From contig NZ_JAFJMJ010000003.1 of assembly GCF_017309385.1 (NCBI RefSeq), forward strand, positions 1,054,001 through 1,118,000: a stretch of 64,000 bases of DNA. The letters run 5' to 3'. Both the position numbers and the translations under genes were made by a program. Below are positions 55,732 through 64,000 of this stretch, one piece after another. The stretch's first letter is position 1, and every line of letters begins with the position of its first letter. Origin of the DNA: Amycolatopsis sp. 195334CR. GTDB taxonomy: Bacteria > Actinomycetota > Actinomycetes > Mycobacteriales > Pseudonocardiaceae. Below the pieces are notes generated by a model. It worked only from the letters and a program-made list of their open reading frames with translations. It was not told the DNA's origin and made no database searches.

Positions 55732-56762
55732 GACGGCTGGCACCTCTCCGGCATCTCGTTGGTGGGGATCGGCAGGAACGGCACGGTGATGTTCAGCGAG
55801 GAGATGCCGATCGTGCCGGAGAGCCCGCACAGGTAGTAGTTGAACCAGCTGCCGTAGCTCAGCGTCCGGGTGAACTTCTCCAGGTTGCCCGGCATCACGC
55901 CGAGCAACTCGTCCAGCAGCTGCTCGGAATCGGCGAGGTTGCCGGACAACTGCCCGAGCGCGGCGATGTCCTCCTTCAGCGGCGGCCTGGCTTCGGCGAG
56001 CAGCCCGGCGGTGGTGTCGGTCAGCTCACCGAGCGCGGACACGGCCTCCCCGATCGGCTGACGCTGCTCGGCCAGGCCGGTGACCAGCTGCTGCGTCTGG
56101 TCGATCAGCTCGCCGAGGCCGGGTCCCGGCCGGTTGACCGTGCCGAGCACGTTGTTCAGGTTGGTGATCACCTCGCCGATCACCTTGTCCCGGTCGGCGA
56201 TCGCCGAGGTCAGCGACGCGGTGTGCGAGAGCAGGCTGCGGATGGTCCCGCCCTCGCCCTGGAACACCTGGATGATCTCGTAGGACAGCTGGTTCACCTG
56301 TGCCGGTTCGAGCGCCTTGAACAACGGCTCGAACCCGTTGAACAACACGGTCAGGTTCAACGCGGGCTGAGTGCGCTCCAGCGGGATCCGGCCACCGTCC
56401 GGCAGCTTGCCGTCCCCGTCCACGGAGGTCCCGAGCGCGAGGTAGCGCTGCCCGATCAGGTTGCGGAACTTGACCGTCGCGGTGACCGCCTCCGGCAGCT
56501 CGCGCACCGCGTCCACGCCGAAGTTCACCTCGGCCCGGTGGTCGTCCGAGACGGTGATCGACTCCACCTGCCCGACCTTGACCCCGGCGATGCGGACGTC
56601 GTCGCCCTCCTTGAGCCCGGACGAGTCGGTGAACAGCGCGCTGTAGCGGGCGCTGTCCCCGAAGTCGGTGTTCGCGATGGTGGCCCCGAGCACCGCGGTG
56701 AGCAGCACGGTGACCACCGCGAAGGCCAGGATCTTCAGCAGCGCAGGCACGAAGCTCCTCAT
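55728..56762 (-). CDS. mceB: MCE family protein MceB
   Basis: The 344-residue protein has an N-terminal helix, an MCE domain (SGLKEGDDVRIAGVKVGQVESI, about 48-69) and a coiled rod, ending FNYYLCGLSG with the paired Cys region typical of B subunits. Coupled to mceA and mceC. Confidence 0.93.
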   Translation of the reverse strand: MRSFVPALLKILAFAVVTVLLTAVLGATIANTDFGDSARYSALFTDSSGLKEGDDVRIAGVKVGQVESITVSDDHRAEVNFGVDAVRELPEAVTATVKFRNLIGQRYLALGTSVDGDGKLPDGGRIPLERTQPALNLTVLFNGFEPLFKALEPAQVNQLSYEIIQVFQGEGGTIRSLLSHTASLTSAIADRDKVIGEVITNLNNVLGTVNRPGPGLGELIDQTQQLVTGLAEQRQPIGEAVSALGELTDTTAGLLAEARPPLKEDIAALGQLSGNLADSEQLLDELLGVMPGNLEKFTRTLSYGSWFNYYLCGLSGTIGISSLNITVPFLPIPTNEMPERCQPS

Positions 56763-58075
56763 TCGAGCGTCACCTCCGCTCCCCGGTACAGCGGCGCGAC
56801 CAGCAACCCACCCCAGCCGGGCACCTCGGCGGGCGGCAGGCCCAGCGCCGGCGCGGTGAGCGCGGAGATCAGCTCCTGCTCCTCCGGCGAGTTCGCCAGC
56901 GAACTCGCCCCGCCGCCACCCCCTGGCAGGTCCGGCCCCGGCGACTTCGGCGGCGCGGGCTTGCTGGAGCCGTCGTCGATCGGGCCGCCCGGCGGGTACT
57001 GCGGCCACCGGCCCGGCGGCGGCACGTCCGGATAGCACCGCGGGCCGCGCTTGTCGTCGTAGCGCGGCTCGTCCACCCCCGGCAGGTACTTGCCGCGGCT
57101 GGCGGTGATCCGGATGGTCACATGGTTCATCTCGTCGGTTCCCTTGCCGAACGCTTCCTCCGCGCGGGGCACCGATTCGGCGAGCTGGCGCAGCAGGCAC
57201 GGGTACTCGGGCGCGTACTTCGCCAGCACGTCGAGCGTGGGCCGCACGGTTTTGGTCAGGTTGATCAGGTTGTCCTTGTTGACCGCGAGGAAGCTGGTGA
57301 GGTCGTTGGAGGCGTCGGTGACCGTGCCGAGCATCTCGGCCAGCCCGGTCTGCTTCTCCACCAGCGTCCGGGTGGTGGTGGTCAGATCCGCGAGCGCGTC
57401 GAGGAAGTCGGGCGCGGCGCGGTTGTAGATGTCGGCGGTGTCGGCGAGCCCGGTGATGTCGGCCTTGATGTCGGGCAGCGAAGGGTTCAACCCGCCGAGG
57501 TAGTCCGAGAGCTGCACCAGGGTCTGCCCGAGTTGCTCACCGCGACCGTCCAGCGCGGTGGCCACCGCGTTCAGCGTGCTGGACAGCTTCTGCGGCTGCA
57601 CCGACTGCAGCAGCGGCAGCACGTTGCCGAGCACCTGCTCCAGCTCGATCGCGGTGCTGCTGCGGTCCTGCCCGATCACCGCGCCCGCGGCGATCGGCTC
57701 CGCCGGGCGCTCCGGCAGCTGCAACGCCACATACCGTTCCCCGAACAGGGTTTTCGGCAGCAGGCGCGCGTTCACGTTGCCCGGGATCACCTCGGTCTTG
57801 TCCGGGTCCAGCGCGAGTTCCAGCACGGCGGCGTCCCCGGCCGCCCTGATCGAGCGCACCTCGCCGACCACCATGCCGCGCACCTTCACGTCGGCGCCCT
57901 CGCGCATCTGGTTGCCGACGTGGTCGGTCTCCAGCGTGACCGCGGTGTAGGAGACGAACTTCTTGTTGTAGACCGCGATCGTCACGGTGAAGAACAACGC
58001 GACCACGACCAGGAACAGCACGCCGAGCGCCTGGTGGCGCAGGCGGCCGAGGAGGATGCGGCGCCCGGGGTTCAT
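56759..58075 (-). CDS. mceA: MCE family protein MceA
   Basis: The 438-residue protein has an N-terminal helix (about 14-36), an MCE domain (NQMREGADVKVRGMVVGEVRSI), a coiled rod and a long C-terminal region with Pro-rich linker and the PLYRG ending. It is the first subunit of the operon and starts within the stop of the permease gene. Mce4A-type assignment comes from the locus. Confidence 0.93.
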   Translation of the reverse strand: MNPGRRILLGRLRHQALGVLFLVVVALFFTVTIAVYNKKFVSYTAVTLETDHVGNQMREGADVKVRGMVVGEVRSIRAAGDAAVLELALDPDKTEVIPGNVNARLLPKTLFGERYVALQLPERPAEPIAAGAVIGQDRSSTAIELEQVLGNVLPLLQSVQPQKLSSTLNAVATALDGRGEQLGQTLVQLSDYLGGLNPSLPDIKADITGLADTADIYNRAAPDFLDALADLTTTTRTLVEKQTGLAEMLGTVTDASNDLTSFLAVNKDNLINLTKTVRPTLDVLAKYAPEYPCLLRQLAESVPRAEEAFGKGTDEMNHVTIRITASRGKYLPGVDEPRYDDKRGPRCYPDVPPPGRWPQYPPGGPIDDGSSKPAPPKSPGPDLPGGGGGASSLANSPEEQELISALTAPALGLPPAEVPGWGGLLVAPLYRGAEVTLE

Positions 58076-58926
58076 CCGGAGATCCGCACGGTCGTGTTGG
58101 TGCCCCAGATCGCCAGGCTGAGGAAGAAGTCCAGCACCGAGATGAGCACGATCGAGGTGCGCACCGCGCGGCCGACCGCGATGCCCACCCCGGCCGGTCC
58201 GCCGCGTGCGGTGTAGCCGTAGTAGCAATGGGACAGGATCACCAGCACGCTGAACACGATCACCTTCAGGAACGACCAGAGCACGTCCTCCGGGGGCAGG
58301 AAGAGCGCGAAGTAGTGGTCGTAGGTGCCCGCCGACTGCCCGTAGAACCAGATGGTGATCTGCCGCGACGCCAGGTACGAGGACAGCAGGCCGACCGCGT
58401 AGAGCGGGATGACCGCGGTGACCCCGGCCAGCACGCGGGTGGTGACCAGGTACGGCAGGCTCGGCACGCCCATCACCTCGAGCGCGTCGATCTCCTCGGA
58501 GATCCGCATCGCGCCGAGCTGCGCGGTGAACCCGCAGCCCACCGTCGCCGACAACGCCAGCCCGGCCGAGAGCGGCGCGACCTCGCGGGTGTTGAAGTAG
58601 GCGGAGATGAACCCGGTCAGCGCCGCGGTACCGAGCTGGTTCAGCGCGGAATACCCCTGCAGGCCGACGATCAGCCCGGTGAACAGGGTCATCCCGATCA
58701 TCACCCCGAGCGTGCCGCCGATCACCGCCAGCGCGCCGGTGCCGAAGCTGACCTCGGTGAGCAGGCGCAGCGTCTCGCGTGAATAGCGGCGGATCGTGCG
58801 CGGCATCCAGGCGATCGCGCGGGCGTAGAAGGACAGCTGCGCGCCGAACCCCTCCAGGAAGGCACCCGGCCGCGCGATCATCTCGAGCGTCCGGTCCGGC
58901 ACCCGCTCGGTCTTGGTTTCCGTCAT
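58072..58926 (-). CDS. MlaE-family ABC permease YrbE4B
   Basis: The 284-residue membrane protein has the MlaE pattern with five or six helices and the conserved EEIDALEVMGVPSLPYLVTTRVLAG loop that contacts the ATPase. The ATP-binding subunit MceG is not in this window. Start at ATG 58926 sharing a base with the preceding stop; a GTG 3 bases further out is equally possible. Confidence 0.93.
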   Translation of the reverse strand: MTETKTERVPDRTLEMIARPGAFLEGFGAQLSFYARAIAWMPRTIRRYSRETLRLLTEVSFGTGALAVIGGTLGVMIGMTLFTGLIVGLQGYSALNQLGTAALTGFISAYFNTREVAPLSAGLALSATVGCGFTAQLGAMRISEEIDALEVMGVPSLPYLVTTRVLAGVTAVIPLYAVGLLSSYLASRQITIWFYGQSAGTYDHYFALFLPPEDVLWSFLKVIVFSVLVILSHCYYGYTARGGPAGVGIAVGRAVRTSIVLISVLDFFLSLAIWGTNTTVRISG

Positions 58927-59711
58927 CACAACGCCTTCGGGGGAACGATGCGGAGGTAGATCGCGGTCAGCACCACGTTGATCGCGAACAGCAGCAGGAA
59001 GGTGATCACCACGGCCTGGTTGACCGCGTCCCCGACGCCCTTCGGCCCGCCGGACGGGTTCAGCCCGCGGAAGGCGGCCACCACCCCGGCGACGAACCCG
59101 TACAGGAACGCCTTGATCTCGCTGATCCACAGGTCCGGCAGCTGCGCGAGGGCGTTGAAGCTGGCCAGGTACGCGCCGGGCGTGCCGCCCTGCATGACCA
59201 CGTTGAAGAAGTAACCGCCGAGCACGCCGACCACGCTGACCAGGCCGTTGAGCAGCACCGACACCACGATCGCGGCGAGCACCCTCGGCACGATCAGTCG
59301 CTGGATCGGGTTGACGCCGAGCACCTCCATGGCGTCGATCTCCTCGCGGATCTTGCGCGCCCCGATGTCAGCGCAGACCGCGCTGCCGCCTGCCCCGGCC
59401 ACCAGCAGCGCGGTGATCAGCGGGCTCGCCTGCTGCACGATGGCCAGCGCGCTGGCCGCCCCGGTGAACGACTGCGCGCCGATCTGCTGGGTCAGCGAAC
59501 CGAGTTGCAGCGCGATCACCGCGCCGAACGGGATCGCCACCAGCGCGGTGGGCAGGATGGTCACGCTGGCGAAGAACCAGCACTGCTGGATCCACTCGCG
59601 GAACTGGAACGGCCGCCGCGGAATGGCGCGCAGCACTTCCCAGGCCAGCGTGGCGAGCCTGCCCACCTGGGCCAGTGCCGCCGTGCCGGGCATCGTCGCC
59701 AGGCCAGCCAT
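58926..59711 (-). CDS. MlaE-family ABC permease YrbE4A
   Basis: The 261-residue permease has the REEIDAMEVLGVNPIQRLIVPRVLAA loop, homologous to the partner, and GARKI just before it. The two permeases form the membrane channel over which the Mce tunnel sits. It follows the short-chain dehydrogenase by 16 bp. Confidence 0.93.
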   Translation of the reverse strand: MAGLATMPGTAALAQVGRLATLAWEVLRAIPRRPFQFREWIQQCWFFASVTILPTALVAIPFGAVIALQLGSLTQQIGAQSFTGAASALAIVQQASPLITALLVAGAGGSAVCADIGARKIREEIDAMEVLGVNPIQRLIVPRVLAAIVVSVLLNGLVSVVGVLGGYFFNVVMQGGTPGAYLASFNALAQLPDLWISEIKAFLYGFVAGVVAAFRGLNPSGGPKGVGDAVNQAVVITFLLLFAINVVLTAIYLRIVPPKAL

Positions 59712-59727
59712 CGCGCCTCCGGACTCG

Positions 59728-60489
59728 TCAGACCTTCAGGGCGTGCGTGGCGGTCGCCCCGCCATCCGCCACGAACTCACTCCCCGTGCAGTACGAACTG
59801 TCGTCACTGGCCAGGAACGCGACCAGCGCGGCGATCTCCTCGGCCTGGCCGACCCGGCCCAGTGCCACCTTCTTGCCGACGAACCCCATGTCCACCGGCG
59901 CGCCGCCGAGCGCGTCGGTGATCATCGCGGTGTCGATCGCGCCGGGGTGCACCGAGTTGACCCGGATCCCGCGCTCGCCCAGTTCCAGCGCGGCCACCTT
60001 GGTCATCCCCCGGATGGCGAACTTGCTCGCCGTGTAGGCGGTCAGGAACGGCATCCCGGCCAGACCCTCCACAGAGGACACGTTCACGATCGAGCCGCCG
60101 CCTGCCTCGGTCAGCGGGCCGACCGCCGCACGCATGCCGAGGAAGGTGCCGATCTGGTTCACCCGGATCACCCGCTCGTAGTCGGCCAGCTTGGTCTGCT
60201 CCAGCGCGGAGAAGAACAGCACGCCCGCGTTGTTGACCAGGACGTCGAGCCTGCCGAACGCCTCGGCCGCGCGGCCGGTCGCCACCGGCCAGGCGTCCTC
60301 GTCGGTCACGTCGAGGTGCTGGTAGACGCACGCGTCCCCGAGCTCGGCGGCGAGCTTCTCGCCCAGTTCGTCCGCCACGTCGGCGGCCACCACCCGCGCG
60401 CCCTCGTCGACGAACCGCCGGGCCGCGGCCGCACCCTGTCCCCTGGCCGCGCCGGTGATCAGCGCTACCTTGCCGTCGAGCCTGCCCAT
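59728..60489 (-). CDS. short-chain dehydrogenase (FabG3/hydroxysteroid dehydrogenase-like)
   Basis: The 253-residue SDR has the NAD-binding GAARGQGAA motif near residues 13-21, NNAG, the catalytic Ser (NVSSVEG) and YTASK, and ends in ADGGATA. The start MGRLDGKVALITGAARGQGAA resembles mycobacterial Rv2002-type 20-beta-hydroxysteroid dehydrogenases. Sitting between the other SDR and yrbE4A, it is an addition relative to the M. tuberculosis mce4 operon that I recall. Steroid oxidation is inferred. Confidence 0.87.
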   Translation of the reverse strand: MGRLDGKVALITGAARGQGAAAARRFVDEGARVVAADVADELGEKLAAELGDACVYQHLDVTDEDAWPVATGRAAEAFGRLDVLVNNAGVLFFSALEQTKLADYERVIRVNQIGTFLGMRAAVGPLTEAGGGSIVNVSSVEGLAGMPFLTAYTASKFAIRGMTKVAALELGERGIRVNSVHPGAIDTAMITDALGGAPVDMGFVGKKVALGRVGQAEEIAALVAFLASDDSSYCTGSEFVADGGATATHALKV

Positions 60490-60526
60490 TCGCACCTCAC
60501 CTCGTTCCGTCGGTCAACGACCTCTG

Positions 60527-61414
60527 CTACGGCAGGGAAAGGACCTCCTGCGTGACGAACATGCGCTCCGGATCGCGGTCGGCGAAGTACCCGCCGAGCT
60601 GGTCTTCGAGTTCGTCCTGGCGCCACAGCTGGTTCCCGGTGTCGAACCGCTGCTCGATCGACGGCGGCGCGAGCAGCGCCACCATGCCCCCGTGCACCAC
60701 GAAGACCTGGCCGTTGATCCGCGCCGCGCCGGGTGAAGCGAGGTAGGCGACCAGCGGCGCCACGTGCTCGACCGACAGCGGGTCGACGCCTTCGGGCGCG
60801 TCCCCGAAGACGTCTTTGGTCATCGCCGTTCGGGCGCGCGGGCAGATCGCGTTGGCGCGCACGCCGTACTTGCTCAGGCCCCGCGCGGTGGACATGGTCA
60901 GCGCGACGATGCCCGCCTTCGCCGCCGAGTAGTTCGGCTGGCCGGGCGCTCCGAGCAGGAACGCCTCGGACGCGGTGTTCACCACCCGGCCGTACACCGG
61001 CTGTCCGTCTACTTTGGACTTGTTGCGCCAGTAGGCGGAGGCGTTGCGGGAGAGCAGGAAGTGCCCGCGCAGGTGCACCCGGAGCACCAGGTCCCACTCC
61101 TCGTCGGACATGCCGAACAGCATCCTGTCGCGCAGTACGCCGGCGTTGTTCACCACCACGTGCAGTCCGCCGAACTGCCCGACGGCGGCTTCGAGCAGCG
61201 CGTCCGCGGTGGCGCGTTCGCCGATGTCCCCGGTGACCGCGACGGCCTTGCCACCCGCGGCCTCGATCTCCTCGACCACCCCGGCGGGTTCGGTCACGTC
61301 GTTGACCACCACCGAGGCCCCGGCCTTCGCCAGCGCCAGCGCTTCCGCGCGGCCCAGCCCGCCACCGGCCCCGGTGACGATCGCGGTCCGGCCGTCCATG
61401 GGGTCAACGGTCAC
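60527..61414 (-). CDS. short-chain dehydrogenase, Rv3502c-like, first gene of the mce4 operon
   Basis: The 295-residue SDR has TGAGGGLGRAEALALAKAGA near residues 15-34, NNAGVLRDRMLFGMSDEEWD, catalytic Ser in NTASEA and YSAAK, and the conserved CPRARTAMT after it. The extended C-terminus (VHGGMVALLAPPSIEQRF) is like Rv3502c, which opens the M. tuberculosis mce4 operon. In that setting it acts in side-chain beta-oxidation as a hydroxyacyl-CoA dehydrogenase; here that is by analogy. Confidence 0.9.
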   Translation of the reverse strand: MTVDPMDGRTAIVTGAGGGLGRAEALALAKAGASVVVNDVTEPAGVVEEIEAAGGKAVAVTGDIGERATADALLEAAVGQFGGLHVVVNNAGVLRDRMLFGMSDEEWDLVLRVHLRGHFLLSRNASAYWRNKSKVDGQPVYGRVVNTASEAFLLGAPGQPNYSAAKAGIVALTMSTARGLSKYGVRANAICPRARTAMTKDVFGDAPEGVDPLSVEHVAPLVAYLASPGAARINGQVFVVHGGMVALLAPPSIEQRFDTGNQLWRQDELEDQLGGYFADRDPERMFVTQEVLSLP

Positions 61415-61470
61415 CAGAACTCCTCACGCTGCGGCCTGCGGCCGTCATTGGCCGCCAGTTGCAGCAAGAC

Positions 61471-61484
61471 TAGAATCTGTTCTT
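61471..61484. promoter_or_regulatory. KstR-like box 1 (imperfect)
   Basis: TAGAATCTGTTCTT matches the KstR palindrome TNNAACNNGTTNNA at most positions but has T for C in the left half and T for the last A. It lies 57 bp upstream of the minus-strand SDR start. The proximity suggests it controls that operon. Confidence 0.65.
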
Positions 61485-61526
61485 GTTGATGGCAAGGCCG
61501 CTTTGCAGCGCGTTCCGCAGATTTTC

Positions 61527-61540
61527 GAGAACGCGTTCTA
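61527..61540. promoter_or_regulatory. KstR-like box 2
   Basis: GAGAACGCGTTCTA matches TNNAACNNGTTNNA except for the first base. It is placed centrally in the divergent region, 56 bp from box 1 and 64 bp from box 3 (centre to centre). Confidence 0.75.
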
Positions 61541-61590
61541 GTACAAGCGACGGCCACCGGCTTCCTCCGGCCGGCGATCTGCGGTACAAC

Positions 61591-61604
61591 TAGAACCTGT
61601 TCTA
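61591..61604. promoter_or_regulatory. KstR-like box 3 (perfect)
   Basis: TAGAACCTGTTCTA fits the KstR consensus TNNAACNNGTTNNA exactly and is itself a near-perfect palindrome. It lies 57 bp before the fadE26 start. KstR is a TetR repressor released by cholesterol-derived CoA thioesters; no kstR gene is in the window. Confidence 0.85.
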
Positions 61605-61661
61605 GATTAACGCGGTTAACGGGCATACACCAGAACGAGACCGGCGGGCGGAGGTGACGGT

Positions 61662-62843
61662 ATGCGGATCGGTTACACCGAGGCGCAGGAAAAACTGGCG
61701 GACGAACTGCGCTCCTACTTCGCCCGGCTGATGACCCCCGAACGCCGCGAGGCACTGGGTGCCGGCGGTGCCGAGTACGGCAAGGACGGCGCCTACCAGG
61801 AGATCGTGCGCGAGCTGGGCCAGGACGGCTGGCTCGCGATCGGCTGGCCGGAGGAGTACGGCGGGCAGGCGCGGTCGATGCTCGACCAGCTGGTGTTCAC
61901 CGACGAGGCGGCGGCCGCGGGCGTGCCGGTGCCCTTCCTGACCATCAACACCGTCGGCCCGACGATCATGCGTTACGGCACCGAGGAGCAGAAGGCGTTC
62001 TACCTGCCCCGGATCGCCGCGGGCGAGTTGCACTTCTCGATCGGCTACTCCGAACCCGGCGCCGGCACCGACCTGGCCTCGCTGAGCACCCGCGCGGTCC
62101 GCGACGGCGACGAGTACGTGATCAACGGCCAGAAGATGTGGACCAGCCTGATCGAGTACGCCGACTACGTCTGGCTCGCCGTGCGCACCGATCCCGAGGC
62201 GAAAAAGCACCGCGGCATCAGCATCCTGGTCGTACCCACCACCGCCGAGGGCTTCTCCTGGACCAAGGTCCGCACGGTCGCGGGCCCCGGCACCAGCGCG
62301 ACGTACTACTCGGACGTGCGCGTACCGGTCAGCGCGCGGATCGCCGAGGAGAACAAGGGCTGGCCGCTGATCACCAACCAGCTCAACCACGAACGCGTCG
62401 CGCTGACCTCCGCCGCCCCGATCCGCACCGCGCTCGCCGAGGTGCGGGAGTGGGCGCAGAAGACCCAGGCCCCGGACGGGCGGCGGGTGATCGACGCCGA
62501 GTGGGTCCGGTTGCACCTGGCCCGCGTGCACGCCCACGCCGACTACCTCAAGCTGCGCAACTGGAAGATCGCCTGGGCCGCCGCCGAACAGGAGCTCGGC
62601 CCCGGCGAGGCCTCGGCGACCAAGGTGTTCGGCACCGAGTTCGCGCTGGAGGCTTACCGGTTGCTGATGGAGGTGCTCGGTGCCGGTGCCGTGGTGCGCG
62701 AGGGTTCACCGGGCGCGCTGCTGCACGGCCGGATCGAACGCCTGCACCGCTCCGCGCTGATCCTCACCTTCGGCGGTGGCACCAACGAGGTGCAGCGCGA
62801 CCTGATCGCCGCCACCACGCTCGGCCTGCCGGTCACGCGCTGA
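61662..62843 (+). CDS. fadE26: acyl-CoA dehydrogenase FadE26-like (ChsE4)
   Basis: The 393-residue protein has the acyl-CoA dehydrogenase layout with SIGYSEPGAGTDLASL near residues 127-142, GQKMWTSLIEYADYVWLAVRT and the ending RSALILTFGGGTNEVQRDLIA. It closely fits M. tuberculosis FadE26, one subunit of the alpha2beta2 ChsE4-ChsE5 enzyme that dehydrogenates the cholesterol side chain CoA ester. Its partner follows 13 bp downstream. KstR-like boxes lie upstream. Confidence 0.93.
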   Translation: MRIGYTEAQEKLADELRSYFARLMTPERREALGAGGAEYGKDGAYQEIVRELGQDGWLAIGWPEEYGGQARSMLDQLVFTDEAAAAGVPVPFLTINTVGPTIMRYGTEEQKAFYLPRIAAGELHFSIGYSEPGAGTDLASLSTRAVRDGDEYVINGQKMWTSLIEYADYVWLAVRTDPEAKKHRGISILVVPTTAEGFSWTKVRTVAGPGTSATYYSDVRVPVSARIAEENKGWPLITNQLNHERVALTSAAPIRTALAEVREWAQKTQAPDGRRVIDAEWVRLHLARVHAHADYLKLRNWKIAWAAAEQELGPGEASATKVFGTEFALEAYRLLMEVLGAGAVVREGSPGALLHGRIERLHRSALILTFGGGTNEVQRDLIAATTLGLPVTR

Positions 62844-62856
62844 AAGGGGACGCCAG

Positions 62857-63918
62857 ATGGACTTCTCGCTGACCGAGGCGCAGCGCGACCTCGGCGGGCT
62901 CACCCGCCGCATCCTCGCCGGGAAACTGGACCCGAAGTCGTGGGAACCCCACGGTTCCGGCGGTTTCGACCGTGCACTGTGGACAGAGCTGGCCCGGGCG
63001 GGCATTCTCGACGCCGCCCTGCCGTCGGCTGCCGGGGGCGGTGGTTTCGGCCTGCTGGAGCAGTGCTCGGTGCTGATCGAGCTCGGCCGCATGGTGGCCC
63101 CCGTGCCGTACCTTCCCAGCATCACCATGGCCGCCTCCGCACTGGCCGAGTTCGGCGCCGGCAAGCAGTTGGAGACCCTGGTGCCGGTCCTGCGCGGCGA
63201 GCGGGTGCTGACCGCGGCGGTGCCCGACGCCGGTGACCCCGCCGCCTTCACCGCCGAACCCGACGGCGACGGCTGGCGCCTCACCGGCGCGCAGACCGCC
63301 GTCCCCGCCGCCGTCTTCGCCGACGCCCTGCTGATCGCCGCCGGTGACGCGGTTTTTGTGGTCGACCGGGACGCGGCGGAGATCTCCGCGCAGGAGGTCG
63401 TCGACCGCGGCGACGCGGGTCTCGTCGAACTCGACGCCGTCCACGTCGACGCCTCGGCCCGGCTCGGCGGCACCGGGGTCGCCGAGTGGATCCGCCTGCG
63501 CGGTACCACCGGCCTGTGCGCGTACCAGCTCGGCACGGTCGAGCGCGCACTGGAGATGACCACCGAGTACGCCAAGGAGCGCAAGCAGTTCGACAACGTC
63601 ATCGCCTCCTTCCAGGCCGTCCGGCAACGCCTCGCCGACGCCTACACCGACGTGGAAGCGGTCCGCCTGACGCTGTGGCAGGCCGCCTGGCGCCTGTCCG
63701 AAGGCCTGCCCGCCGACGAGGAGGTGGCCACCGCCAAGTTCTGGGCGGCCGAAGCCGGGCACCGGGTCGCGCACACCGCGGTGCACCTGCACGGCGGGAT
63801 CGGCATCGACGTGGACTACCCGCTGCACCGGTATTTCGTGGCGGCCAAACGCGCGGAATTCACCCTCGGCGGCGCCACCGCGCAACTGCGGCGGCTCGGT
63901 GACCTGATCTCCGGCTGA
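62857..63918 (+). CDS. fadE27: acyl-CoA dehydrogenase FadE27-like (ChsE5)
   Basis: The 353-residue protein is a short acyl-CoA dehydrogenase typical of the second subunit of heterotetramers: MDFSLTEAQRDL, AALPSAAGGGGFGLLE, ERKQFDNVIASFQAVRQRLADAY and HLHGGIGIDVDYPLHRYF. ATG at 62857 is preceded by GGGGA. With FadE26 it should oxidise C27/C24-type sterol side-chain CoA esters. The last 82 bases of the window after it show no gene. Confidence 0.92.
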   Translation: MDFSLTEAQRDLGGLTRRILAGKLDPKSWEPHGSGGFDRALWTELARAGILDAALPSAAGGGGFGLLEQCSVLIELGRMVAPVPYLPSITMAASALAEFGAGKQLETLVPVLRGERVLTAAVPDAGDPAAFTAEPDGDGWRLTGAQTAVPAAVFADALLIAAGDAVFVVDRDAAEISAQEVVDRGDAGLVELDAVHVDASARLGGTGVAEWIRLRGTTGLCAYQLGTVERALEMTTEYAKERKQFDNVIASFQAVRQRLADAYTDVEAVRLTLWQAAWRLSEGLPADEEVATAKFWAAEAGHRVAHTAVHLHGGIGIDVDYPLHRYFVAAKRAEFTLGGATAQLRRLGDLISG

Positions 63919-64000
63919 GACCAGTATCTGGGAGCTGTGGCAGGATTCCGCGGCTTCGTGCTCCCCTGAGTCGGGTGAACACACTGCCGATCTTGGATCT

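Noticed and set aside
62833..63984. Minus-strand open frame of 383 codons opposite fadE27
   Set aside because: Antisense shadow of the FadE27 gene; no motif or start signal.

Overview
The window is high-GC actinobacterial DNA, densely packed with 4-bp stop/start overlaps. A Pseudonocardiaceae-type organism (Amycolatopsis-like) fits best. Pointers are the DivIVA/SepF/FtsZ division block, an Mce4-type steroid uptake operon with FadE26/FadE27-like partners, a SAM-IV riboswitch, a translational ileS T-box and a MurE with the DNPR motif of meso-diaminopimelate ligases. I saw no tRNA, rRNA, CRISPR array, insertion sequence or prophage gene. The genus is an inference, not a measurement.

Layout. 1-10 kb: end of an ArsA-like ATPase gene, two SRPBCC proteins, a metallophosphoesterase, a long-chain acyl-CoA synthetase, a TetR regulator divergent from a DrrAB-type ABC exporter (two palindromic operators over the promoter), and two tandem DUF885 proteins. 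10-21 kb: a proline-rich winged-helix protein, an RluD-type pseudouridine synthase, LspA, a membrane protein, a group II decarboxylase, a SufS-like class V aminotransferase under a SAM-IV riboswitch, a secreted M23 peptidase, a 20-bp tandem repeat, a K+/H+ antiporter, a MOSC protein and a class B penicillin-binding protein. 21-28 kb: ileS with its T-box leader, a FUSC-type membrane protein, and a membrane-anchored acidic protein with a C-terminal metal-binding-like motif.

27-50 kb is the division and cell-wall (dcw) region, on the minus strand: wag31, yggT, sepF, yggS, pgeF and ftsZ, then, after an interruption, ftsQ, murC, murG, ftsW, murD, mraY, murF and murE. Two departures from the usual order stand out. 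First, a 7-kb block lies between ftsQ and ftsZ: sigK-rskA with a DUF1365 protein, an FAD oxidoreductase, a cyclopropane synthase, a DUF1295 protein, a DinB protein and a DUF6928-like protein. Second, ftsI, ftsL, rsmH and mraZ are not upstream of murE; an mce4 operon reads towards murE instead.

50-64 kb is the mce4 locus: two short-chain dehydrogenases, yrbE4A/B, mceA-F and two Mce-associated proteins on the minus strand, divergent from fadE26-fadE27. Three KstR-like palindromes lie in the shared upstream region. Together these would import sterols and oxidise the side chain under steroid-responsive repression. The most notable regulatory feature is the 64-bp gap between the FAD oxidoreductase and cyclopropane synthase genes. 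It holds two divergent SigK-like promoters with identical geometry, each ending 7 nt before a start codon, which suggests leaderless, auto-activated transcription in both directions.
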